Part shown: piece after piece, positions 23,838 to 33,759 of the stretch
How the letters are laid out: each line of letters begins with the position of its first letter
How positions within the stretch are numbered: the first letter of the stretch is position 1
Source of the DNA: Neurospora tetrasperma FGSC 2508
Lineage: Eukaryota; Ascomycota; Sordariomycetes; Sordariales; Sordariaceae
DNA length: 64,000 nucleotides
Assembly (NCBI RefSeq): GCF_000213175.1
Contig: NW_009799102.1
Coordinates: 3,814,095 to 3,878,094, forward strand
Direction: 5' to 3'
Made by a program: the position numbers and the translations under genes
Notes under the pieces: model-generated
What the model was told of the DNA's origin: nothing
The model's input: only the letters and a program-made list of their open reading frames with translations
The model's database searches: none

Positions 23838-25815
23838 GGTGTGGTTTTGGGATGATTGGGTTGGAGGGAGGTGGGGAGAGAGAAAGGGGAAGAGGGGGGA
23901 GGGAGAGAGAGGTTAAAGTACTGCCAACACTTCACCCTCGGCTTGCCTGGAGAGACTGGGAGTGTCTACCCCAAAGGCAATGTAGAATCACATACATAGG
24001 GGTCAAATGAAGACATCCTATCAGGAGCCAGATAGGCGACAGCGCGGAGAATTGCCTCTGCGGGAAGACTAGAGAGATAGAGGGTAGGCCTTGTGGCGAT
24101 GGTGGTACAGCCAAGCTTCTTGGATTGCGGAGGTGGCCCTGCTTGAAGGGAAAGCCTCTCGGACGGTAGCCCGAGATGGGAAAGGCGTCGTCTGAAGAAG
24201 ATAGGGTAGCCCCGAGGGGGGGTGGTTTGGGGAGGTTAGGCCAAACACATGGCAGTCCATAGCCCTCCATGTCCTTGTTGTTGTTGTTGGAGTGTGATCC
24301 GCAACGGAAGTGTATTTCATATGACCCGGCCAGGTTGCAATCTGTGGACAAATAACAATGTGTACATACAAGCACTCCTATACGTGCAATAAGAGAGACA
24401 GTTGAGAGGAGGCAAGGATGATGTCGAAGTATGCAGATACTATCACAGGGCAGTAACCGGACCAAGAAAGGTCGCCCCCGTTTTCCATACCATCTGGCAT
24501 GGAAGGCAACTAGAAAGATGCATCTCTCACCATTTCATCTATGTTCCGCAGCCAATGGGGTGTTGTGGCTGGACGGGCCTAGGCTACTGGCTTGTTGGAG
24601 TTCATACTGCTAAGGACGGAAACGGAAAGGACATGATAGGCCAAGTCTACCCAAGCTCGCCCAGCTGATGAACGGGGGGGAAGGAGGGAGGGGGAACTGG
24701 GTGAGCTGGTGAACTAAACTAGAACTGCATCGGGAATCAACACCGGCTTGGAAAAGTGAGAGATGATCAAGCTGGAGGAAAATAAGCGCTGATCTTTGGG
24801 TAAACCAGCCAGACCAGACGCCGACGGAGAAGGTAGTGTAATGTAAGTGAACAAAGGAAGAGTGGTTCGACTGTCATTGAGCTCACTGCTGAATAGGACT
24901 CGACTACATCATTGGTGTCCGTCCGAGATAGGCGATAAACCGGCGATGGACGGGAGATATGAGGCTTGGGGGCCCAGATGCTGTGGAACCACAAGGCAAT
25001 GGACGGGAAGCACAACCCAAGAGTCCACTTGGTCCCCGTTGCTCTCGTGGTCTCCCCCAGACCCTTCTGTGCGCATGGTGATATCCACAAGTGATGATGG
25101 ATGGTGGAAATAGAGACCATGTCCGTCCCCACCGGTGCTAAGGAACACTAACAGGTGAGACTAACGGAATGACGAGCATACCATTGGTTGACACGATATA
25201 GAATCGCAGTATCACTTGAGAGAAGGGGTAAAGACATGTGGGGACTGTTGTTGCTACCATGTGTTGCAACTGAGGAATCCGACAGCTCGGTGGATGTGTT
25301 GGGAACTTGGGATTGGGGGTGCCTGACATGTCCCACGGGTGGCATCGTGATGATTCTTTATGCAAGCGTGTTTGTGTTTGCTGATCGCTTAGCGGCAGAT
25401 TGATGAGTTTATTCTGTGTCCATATTCTCGACGGTGTTCTCAATCGAGGTCCTTTTCTTGGAGAGGGATCACCATTGAAGAAAAAAAAGACAGAAAACGG
25501 CGAGATGGAGAAATGGGGCAAAGATGACCGGGCAAAAGCCAAGTGCTTAGGCTTGGTCTTGGAGTCTTGGTGTTTTCTTGGATGAGATGAAGTGTGGCTG
25601 GTTTCATTGCATGCGGCTCTTGGCTGCTGCTTGGCACCTGTGCCTGGTGGCCGCTGTCTTGGGACTCCACTGGACACCTGGTGCTCAACCACAATAGTGG
25701 AGTCACTGGCAGGTCCAGTGTCCACTCCGAGCCCAGACGCAAACAACCTCAAAATGCGGGGGAAGGGAAATTGGATCCACTCGGCTTCCCAACTCCTTCC
25801 TCCATCCAAGATCAT

Positions 25816-25859
25816 GACCAAGACTTGACCAAGACTTGACCAAGACTTGCCCAAGACTT
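25816..25859 (+). repeat. 11-bp minisatellite, four units
   Basis: Three GACCAAGACTT units and one GCCCAAGACTT variant in direct tandem. The repeat keeps frames open on the minus strand and creates a false repetitive protein. Confidence 0.9.
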
Positions 25860-27812
25860 GCCCAGCGCTCTTTCCAACAAACACCAAGAGTGCGACAAGA
25901 CCTTCCAAGCTTTTTGCTTATCACGGGCCGACACGGGCTGATAGGTGAAAACATGGATTGCTATCTTGTCCTATCTCGGGCGCTTGCTCTTAGGTGCCTG
26001 GACAGAGTGGACTCGGTGGACTCGGTGGAACTCGGTGGATCACGATAACTGCTCCAAGTCCACAATTACGGAGTCGCCCTGATAGCATAAGTCGACGACA
26101 GCTGATGTTGATACCATTTACCTCTATCTCGACCCTACATCGGCGATATTCAAGTGCTACTTGGGACAAATTGGGAACGTCCAAGGCATGTCTGCGCCGA
26201 ATTGCGGCATGGTCAAAGAACACCCCGAGCATCACTTCCGCCTCCCGGGATACACTTCATGATGTCAACTCCCACCACCATCAAATCACAAAGAACAAAG
26301 GAAACGCCAATGGCCAGATTATCAGCATCGGTTGAACGAGGCAAAGGTTGACAGTTGAGGCCAATTCCTGTGCCGAATTCAACGTCAGCGGCACTATTCT
26401 GCTCTGTCTTGCCCCCAATCCCTACATCCAGAAAACTACCACACCTCGAACCAGTTCTCGAATATCTCTTCAATAAACCCAAGCCACTGATAACAATCGA
26501 CCGCTTGGTGGCGTCCGTGATGGGGCGCAGGTTGACATTTGGTGGCATACCACCACACACTATATCACGTGTCCTAGTTCCGCTTTGGTCAAAGCCGGTT
26601 GTGCTGCGCTAACAATATACTAACAATTATTGGGCTGGCCTGCGTTGACACTGCACTCCATTGACCACTTTGATGTCTGATTGAATGGCATATCGATTCT
26701 TCAATATTGCTTCACCCTCAGATATACGGAGGGACCACTGTCTTTACCCTTTACACGACCCCTTTGGCCTCTGAGTCTGTTGACCCATCCCTCGTCCCGT
26801 TGCCCATTCGTTAGCACACAGCATCACAACACCACACTGAAGCCCCCCATCGCGTATCTCACAGGAACCCTTCCATTCTCTGCCCAGACTTAAACATCCC
26901 AGAAATGGCCACACGCGCCAGCCAAGCAAAGCAAACAGACCAAGCGGTTCAAGCCAAGCATGGCTGTGTCACTCTCCTCCTCCTTGGGGACCCCCCACGC
27001 CAAGTACAGCGCCATCGCCAAGTTGCCCAACCAAGACCGCCATGTGGAAAAGAAGACGGTCAGTGTTGGCTCCAACGGGGACCTGCCTTCACTTCTTCAC
27101 TTCCTTCCTTACTTCTCTGCGGTGTTTTTATTCGGCGCTAGGGAACTGCCGTTCATGTTTGGTGCCTGGTGCCTATCGCCAGGTCTGGCCGGGATGCCTA
27201 TCACAAACTACTGTAAGTGCTTCGGACCTATCTAGCGCTAAGTAGGTCGTCGCCGAGTTGCCGCCCCCCTTTTCTCTACATATTGTACAGTCAAGACACT
27301 GGTCTACGAGCTACTCATTATGCCATTTGCTTTGAGAGGGGATTCAGGTGCTTAATACATCAATTGAACTGTCAATCAAGTATCGGCGGTACGAGTATCA
27401 GTCCAAACCCGAAGCTCCTGGGTTTAAAGAGAACGAACTGCTGAATGGACACACACTTCGTCCTTCATCAACAGGGCTCTAATCGCAAGAAAGACTAAAA
27501 GATTCGTGGACAAGACCCTGATGCCACAAGGTCCCCGCATGCATGGTGTCACTCACTCCTGTCCCTCTCTTGATATGACATGATATGATCACCAGGCTTC
27601 CAAGGGACTTCTAGAAAGATAGAACATATGGCTATAAGACGGAGTAGTACGGTGTGCGGGCGTGCGTGGTTTTTTGTGACTGTGTTGGTAGTACCTGCAT
27701 TGCATCTGTCATCACGGCACCCTCGGGTTTTTTCATCAAGGATCTCCATACCTAGGTAGGTACCTGTCTTCGCGTTTCCTTAGTTTATAGTGTATGTATG
27801 TCCCTGTCAATA

Positions 27813-27832
27813 CCCCCCCCCCCCCCCCCCCC
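27813..27832 (+). repeat. C20 homopolymer
   Basis: Twenty consecutive C. Long C/G runs are rare in fungal genomes and easily miscounted; the length should be taken as approximate. Confidence 0.9.
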
Positions 27833-28412
27833 ATTTACAATCTACATTCTGACATTAATTCTGCCGCGCATCATTCCCAGCGTCAGTTGAGGCGAGTGTC
27901 AGTATTACTCTGCGGCGTTATTATTACATTATCTTCATTGGTTAATGGTTTAAAACGGAGAAAAAGAAAAAAAAAAAAGAAAAAAAAAAGAAGAGAGAGA
28001 GAAAGTGGCAGTCAACGTTGTGAGACCCTGAGTAGATGACAGCAATATGAAAAGGGTATATATATTTTCTAAAGTGGTTTGGAACCACCTTCTCCCTCCG
28101 GTGTGTAACGGAAAATGCAAAACGACCAAGGTAGAACAAAAAAGTTGACGGGCTCCAGGTGCCTCTTCATTTCTTAACGGAGAACAAAAAGGAGATTGAG
28201 AAGTAAGGCTGGCCTCTCATTACGAAGAAGAAAACTAAACGGCGTTATAGAAACATTGTTAAGACCAAAATGACAACGAAGAAGAAGAAAACTCATACCA
28301 CCACTCCTCTCCTCCCTTTACCCCTTTATCCCTCCCCCTCCACAACCCCCTTCCTTCCATATTACCCCCCCTTCTTTTTTTTCCTCTCCTTCTTTCCCTC
28401 CCCTCACAACCC

Positions 28413-29084
28413 TCAAGAATGATACAACCCCCATCTTAAAGTATATTCATCCCCCTTAAACGTCTGACTAACACACTGCGTATCCCCATAACTGCCCACC
28501 CTCCCCTTCCACTGATACTTGTCGATACTCTTCTGGATCCACTCGCTAATATCCAAATCGCCCACCAACGTCTGCAACCCCTTGGGCACGTCCGGCGTGC
28601 TCTCGATTCCCAGCGCACACGACCCGTGACTGACCAACGTCCGCTGCGTGCCGCTCATGTAGTGCCAGGTGCCTCCGCGAGGGGAAATGTTTTGGATAAT
28701 AACCTTGCAGTCGTCGACGAGGGGAGAGCCGGCGGAGGTCGCGTTGAAGTAGCCGCCGCCGCGGCAGTGGTCTTTGTTGCCTGAGCGTTTGGAGGGACGG
28801 ACGAGGCCGGTGGTGGTGGGAGAGGAGGGGTTGGGTGAGATGTTTGGTGGGGAACTGGGAGGGGGGAGAGAGGAGAAGAAGGCGATGGCGGGGTCGGAAG
28901 GGTCGGATTCGGTTTCGGTGTGGATGTGGTTGGTGTTAGGGTCGTCGGCGGGGATGGAGGAGTTGATGGGGTTGGTTTTGCTGGCGGACTGTTTGGAGGG
29001 CGTGGCGATGGGGGTGGCGGTGATGAGGGAGAGGAAGCTGGAGGTGGTGAGGAGGAAGGTGAGGAGGTTAGTTGGGAGCTGCAT
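28413..29084 (-). CDS. Secreted Hce2-domain (Ecp2-like) effector-type protein
   Basis: One exon, 223 residues, starting at ATG 29084, where the signal peptide begins (MQLPTNLLTFLLTTSSFLSL, likely cut near ITATP). Residues about 25-100 are Ser/Pro/Thr-rich. From 105 on comes an Hce2 domain with its four cysteines, C107, C126, C156 and C204. The key segments are YFNATSAGSPLVDDCKVIIQ, GTWHY and QRTLVSHGSCALGIE. Hce2 is the domain of Cladosporium Ecp2 effectors, known from many fungi including non-pathogens; some members cause necrosis in plants. Its role in this organism is unknown, and antagonism toward other microbes is another suggested use of the family. It is adjacent to a second four-cysteine secreted gene on the same strand. 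Confidence 0.82.
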   Translation of the reverse strand: MQLPTNLLTFLLTTSSFLSLITATPIATPSKQSASKTNPINSSIPADDPNTNHIHTETESDPSDPAIAFFSSLPPPSSPPNISPNPSSPTTTGLVRPSKRSGNKDHCRGGGYFNATSAGSPLVDDCKVIIQNISPRGGTWHYMSGTQRTLVSHGSCALGIESTPDVPKGLQTLVGDLDISEWIQKSIDKYQWKGRVGSYGDTQCVSQTFKGDEYTLRWGLYHS

Positions 29085-30135
29085 TTTTTTTTCGTGGAGA
29101 AATGTGGTCAGATTGAGGGTTTGGTATGGCTTCTTTGTACGTTTGTCAAATGAGTGTCGGTGCGGTAGTAGGACCAGGGGCCTCTGATGCGGTTGCGGAC
29201 GAGAAGGTTGTTCAGCTGAATAGACCATTCTCTCGGGAAAGGAGGTTCCTGCCAGAGGGTTTTATCCTTGAACATGGCTGAACAGGATTCTAACATTGCC
29301 TTTGACTTGAAGTCTTAGGATTGTGGTTATTTTGGGTGGAGGAACTATGGAAAGAGCGGCATCGAGCGGGACGGGAAGCGGGTGGCTCAGGAGTGGACAA
29401 AGACTGTCGGAGACGGTTCAAAGTCCATTGTTTGAGATCTAAAAGGCAACATATGGGCGTTCGTCCGGATGACCAGGTACCGTGTCTTGAGATTGTGTGG
29501 TGGAATGTTCACATGGGCTTGATGAGATGGCGGGATTGGACTACTGCTGATGATTGAGAATATCCCGATGGTCCGACTTGTTGGCAGCCCAAACGTCATT
29601 TGAACAGGATATTGTGAAGGTTCAACTGACCACAGCAGGATGGAAGTACACTACAGTTGAACAATTTCTGATTCAGTGATCGACTTTCCCTTGTCAAGGT
29701 GGATCCAGCATTCCCTGGGCTTGGAGGAAGGTACGAACGGGGTTCTTTCACTCCGTCACCAACCATGCTCTGAACACTAACAAGAGTGAGGAGTCAGTCA
29801 GACAGTGAGGGGGGATTTACTGATACTTGAATTTGTCGAAAGTTGCTGGAAAGGAGTTATCAAATTCCTGGTACGTGAATACAGTGATCAAAATAATCGT
29901 GAAGAGGTTATCTAACATCTGAAGCTACCTGATGACGGACGTAAGGAACTCATTATCTGTACATCATGCCTTTTCTTCTTTCCTTCAATCCACCCCACCT
30001 TCCCTCTTCCACATCAAATTCGCGTAATGGCATCAACCTCTGCTCTCCCATTTCTTCCCATTTCTTCCCACCCTTTCCACCATCTCGAGCTTCTTCCAGC
30101 CCCCTCCAAGGTACTACACAACTCCCTCCACTCCC
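29085..30135. other. Intergenic spacer
   Basis: Promoter side of the Hce2 gene and 3' flank of the next gene on the same strand. No supported gene; the few short open frames lack features. Confidence 0.5.
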
Positions 30136-31170
30136 TCAACTCGCAATCCCGTCCCACCACCCCCGCTGGCTCCCCTTCAACTTATACCCAAAATACACCT
30201 GATACCGCTTTGTCTCCGCATTATTCCAACACTTCCACTTGCCCTCCACCTCAAACCCCCGCACCATCCAAAGCCCCTGCTTACCAGCCGCACCATCCGG
30301 CGAATCAATGATGGCCTTGATTCCATACAGATACGACCGCTTGATATCCGTATTGCCAATCTTGAGGACCACCCCCTTGTTCACCACGGTGCCCCTCGTC
30401 CTGAGGACAAGCTCGCACGTCTTGGCTGTCAGCAAAGTGTACGAATCCGTGATGGACGCGCGATAGGTAAAGTAGCGGCTGCGCCCGAGCGCGTTGGCGG
30501 GGATCATGGCGCAGTCGAGAAAGTGCGGGGATTCGTGCGGGATCACGTCGTAGGGCTCGGTGCAGAAGGTGTAGTTGACGCCGGGGCCGAAGTCGCGGTT
30601 GGAGAGGGGCGAGGATGAGTCAGCGGCGTAGGGATCGTTTGACTCTGGGGAGCCGTCAGAAGGGGGGTCTGAAGAAGGGTTGATGGTGACGGTTTGGTAT
30701 TTGTCGAGGTCGGAGATGGGGATGCAGGATCCGGTCATGGTGGTGTTGTCCTTGGGAGAGAGGTAGTAGATGTCGAGGCAGGGTTCGTTGGAGGCGTCCG
30801 TGTCATCAGTGTCTCTCGGTTTAAGGGATTGTTGGTGCTGGTAGTCTGTTTGGAGCTGGCGGAGGGTGGGCAAGGAGACACAGCGGTTTTGGTTGGGGCC
30901 ATTGGCGGAAGGGGACTGGTTGTTGAACTTGAGGTTTACGCAGAGGTTATTTTCCTTGGCTGCTCTCCTTCTGGCGTGTTGCCTTTGGTATTTTGTTTGG
31001 TTGGAATCTTGGCCGTTCGGAAATTGGCCGATTGGTACGCAGTCAGTGACTTTGCCTGTATTGATGTCAACGACATCGACGCAGCCGACGAGTTTCGGAT
31101 AGGGATTTGCCGAGACTGTAGCGACTACGGCAATGACGGCGAGGATGGACCTTAGGTTTGTTGGCAGCAT
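30136..31170 (-). CDS. Secreted cysteine-rich protein with Hce2-like C-terminus
   Basis: One exon, 344 residues. The signal peptide is MLPTNLRSILAVIAVVATVS, likely cut before NPYPK. The N-terminal half has three similar cysteine-pair segments: C30/C44 (GCVDVVDIN..TDCVPIG), C77/C97 (LCVNLKF..RCVSLP) and C131/C149 (CLDIYYLSP..GSCIPIS). The C-terminal half holds four cysteines, C203, C220, C252 and C314, spaced 16, 31 and 61 residues apart. The neighbouring Hce2 protein has spacings of 18, 29 and 47. Both share DC after the second-cysteine approach, TAKTCELVL versus SHGSCALGI, and a following V..G..DI segment. I infer a divergent Hce2-type fold. Function unknown; extracellular location likely. 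Confidence 0.7.
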   Translation of the reverse strand: MLPTNLRSILAVIAVVATVSANPYPKLVGCVDVVDINTGKVTDCVPIGQFPNGQDSNQTKYQRQHARRRAAKENNLCVNLKFNNQSPSANGPNQNRCVSLPTLRQLQTDYQHQQSLKPRDTDDTDASNEPCLDIYYLSPKDNTTMTGSCIPISDLDKYQTVTINPSSDPPSDGSPESNDPYAADSSSPLSNRDFGPGVNYTFCTEPYDVIPHESPHFLDCAMIPANALGRSRYFTYRASITDSYTLLTAKTCELVLRTRGTVVNKGVVLKIGNTDIKRSYLYGIKAIIDSPDGAAGKQGLWMVRGFEVEGKWKCWNNAETKRYQVYFGYKLKGSQRGWWDGIAS

Positions 31171-32306
31171 GGTGAGTTACTGCTTAGTGAGTGAGGTCAA
31201 GAGATTGAAATTGTTGACGATTGCTATAGGAAGCCCGGAGTATGGATGGAAAGCATCAATACATCTTATACATCGTGGCCACGGGTGTTCCAACATGGTA
31301 TTACGGGAACAAGGCGGTATTCAGAGCCTATTCAGGTCGGTTTCTTTCCCTAGGAGACAATGGGTATTGACTCGTGCCAGGAGCAGGCAAGTTTCCAGTT
31401 ATAAGCTGGCCATCCCTCATCCGCACATGTCTATTTCTATCTGAGCGGCAAAGCCAACAGATCCCGTGAGGGAGATGAAAGATTCAGCTTTCGTGACTCC
31501 AGTATCCTTCATCGGGGTTTTCTGCGATGCATATGAGCAAACGACGAAATTTTCCGGCAACGGACGGGCGGCTTGTACGGATAGCGACCGTTAACCAACG
31601 AGCAACCAGTTAATGCTACCGGTTCAATGTCATGGCCGTAAGCAGATTTTCATTTTCTCTCCTACTATCGCCACGCGACTACCCTTCCCCGGTGGAAAGA
31701 AATTTCAGTAATTTGTTGTACCTCCTTTTCCGCAATTCCATTTTGATATTCTGAAGGTCAATTACTATAGACAACATTCTGTCTGTCCATTGTTCCATTC
31801 CCCATCCTTTGTCCCCTCGTGTCATAGCCAGGCCGGGTGGCATTCTTGTTCCTGATATATATATGACCGCCACTTTTTCTCTTTGTTTCCTGCCGGACAG
31901 CGTGACCCGCACTGCCTTCCGTGTAACTGCAAGTTGCAACTCACGGCTGGACCATATTCCTTAGCTCTAGCCGTGCCTATTGGGAATAAGATCTGAACGG
32001 ACATCTTACTCGGTCAGTGATGCAGACACTCAGCGGAAAGATTCTTTCACGTCTTGTTACTCAGACAGGCCCAAAACAGAAGTGCAGGGAAAGTTGACCT
32101 AATTCCTTTCACAGACGTACGGACACTCGAAATTCACCACATTTCCACACATGTCAGTCACGCTACAGTGCTTCAATTGTCATTTATTCACCATGCGCTT
32201 TTCGCTTATGTAACAGTCATTCAACGTATCCAAAACAACCTTCAACCCGTCGACGAACTCTCCCCCCAAAACACTGGACAGCAGCCAGTTCACTCCGCCT
32301 CCCAAT
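31171..32306. other. Intergenic spacer
   Basis: Promoter side of the secreted cysteine-rich gene. No supported gene on either strand. Confidence 0.5.
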
Positions 32307-33759
32307 TCACTCAGACGCAAACGCAGCACCAGCACCCGTATACTTCAAGCTGAACACACCGCGCTCAATACTGTTCAGGAGCACATATCCCGACTTGAAG
32401 AAGGGATACACAGACCAAGAACCCGTGAACTCAGCCCGGCCACCGTAACTGTCATCCTCAGGGTAGCAGTCAAAGAAGCCAACCTGCTCCAAGCCCGACC
32501 CATCCGGCTTGGAGGGGATACTCGACACATCGACGATACGCAGACCAGACCCATAGTTGCTCTGGTAGCTGAGCCCCTTAACAACATACTGGTTATGATC
32601 GATCGAAGTGGCCGGGCTCTGGTAAATACCGCTGAAAGTAGGAGCAGTAAGCGAGCTAATGTCGACAATGTACGTAGTCGTCTTCTTGTTCGACGCATTG
32701 CCGTTGCCGTAGTACTCATCCAACTCGTCATCCAGCAACAGGTACTTCATGCTACTATCAACCAACCAGCCCTGGTGGGTGTAGCTCGCTCCGTTGTACG
32801 TCTTGGAGCTCAACGTCTTCGGGGAAGACTTGCTTGTCACATCCACGATATCGAGCGTGTCCTCGTTGAAGTTGAAGCAGATCTCCTTGCCGGTGTAGCG
32901 GGTGTCGGGTCCCTTGTAGATGACGCACTGCGCGTCGTGCACGTAGCCGCCCGCTGACAGACAGCCGGCTTTGACGGGGGAGGCAGGGTTGGTGACGTTC
33001 ACCATGAAAAGACCGCCCCTGCACCCGGCCGAGGCGGCGGTGCCGACGGCGTAGATCATGTTGGTCTCCTCGTGCGCGACGATGTTGTGCGAGGACCCGA
33101 AGCCTTTGTAGATGGCGGTCAGGTCGGAGGTGGTGGAGAAGACTTTGGGGGAGGATGGGTCGACGTCCAGTAGCTTGGTGAGGTCAAAGACTTGTAGGCC
33201 GTGGTTGGAGGCCTCGGAGCCGATGTAGACGTGGTTGCCGATGACTTTCATGTCGCGCCAGGAGGAAGAGGTGGTTTGTGTGGGTAGGCGGCCGAGGTAG
33301 ACGAGCGAGCCGTCGGAGAGAAGCTCGACGAAGGCGGTGCCGTCGGTTTGCCCGACCGTGGCGAATTCACGGCCGTTGGGGGCGGTCCAGCCTTTCACGT
33401 CACATCGTCAGCATCAGCATCAGTATCATATACTCGAACTCGGGTTGTCAGAGGGAGAGGGAGATAGGGGGCAACTGATGGAACTCACCCCAGATGTCAT
33501 TGCCCTTCCTTGTCGACGATCCCATGTCCTGATGACGGAGGAACCCCTTCAAATCGACGTTGCTGCACTGGTACTCGCCCGCCTTGCCGTTGACGCACGA
33601 AGTGGCGGCAGTAGCCTGGTAGCGGTCAATGTCGTAGGCGCCGACCTCCTGCTGGCGGGCCCAGGTGTCGATCTTGAGCTCTCTCAGCTTGGCCATGGAC
33701 TCGGCAGCAACGGTGCCGGCGAGGGCCGTAACGGCCGCCAAGAAGGTGGACGTCTTCAT
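32307..33759 (-). CDS. Secreted choice-of-anchor-B / LVIVD-repeat protein
   Basis: Two exons, 33759-33489 and 33391-32307, joined across a 97-nt intron (GTGAGT..AAG), give 451 residues. The start at 33759 gives a signal peptide (MKTSTFLAAVTALAGTVAAE). The mature protein has a series of beta-propeller-like blades with motifs such as GLQVFDLTKLL, GGLFMVNVTNPASPV, DTLDIVDVTSKSSP, TTTYIVDISSL and GLRIVDVSSIPS, which are LVIVD-type repeats. The metal-like SSHNIVAHEETNMIYAVG and YVHDAQCVIYKGPD segments are typical of the choice-of-anchor-B family found in bacteria and fungi. The C-terminus (RAEFTGSWSVYPFFKSGYVL) is the conserved family end. The biochemical role of the family is not established; it is extracellular here. 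Confidence 0.85.

Larger units (their letters stand above)
23838..28412. other. 4.6-kb intergenic region, no supported gene
   Basis: Open frames of up to 256 codons occur (for example 25138-25908 minus) but have low-complexity or repeat-derived translations and no splice or domain support. It contains an 11-bp minisatellite at 25816, a GGACTCGGT-type short repeat near 26010-26038, a C20 homopolymer at 27813 and A-rich tracts near 27960. A TACCTCTA motif lies at 26119. The left end is the permease promoter. Confidence 0.6.

Noticed and set aside
25138-25908. 256-codon minus-strand open frame
   Set aside because: The repetitive N-terminus comes from the 11-bp minisatellite; the rest has no features, splice signals or start context.
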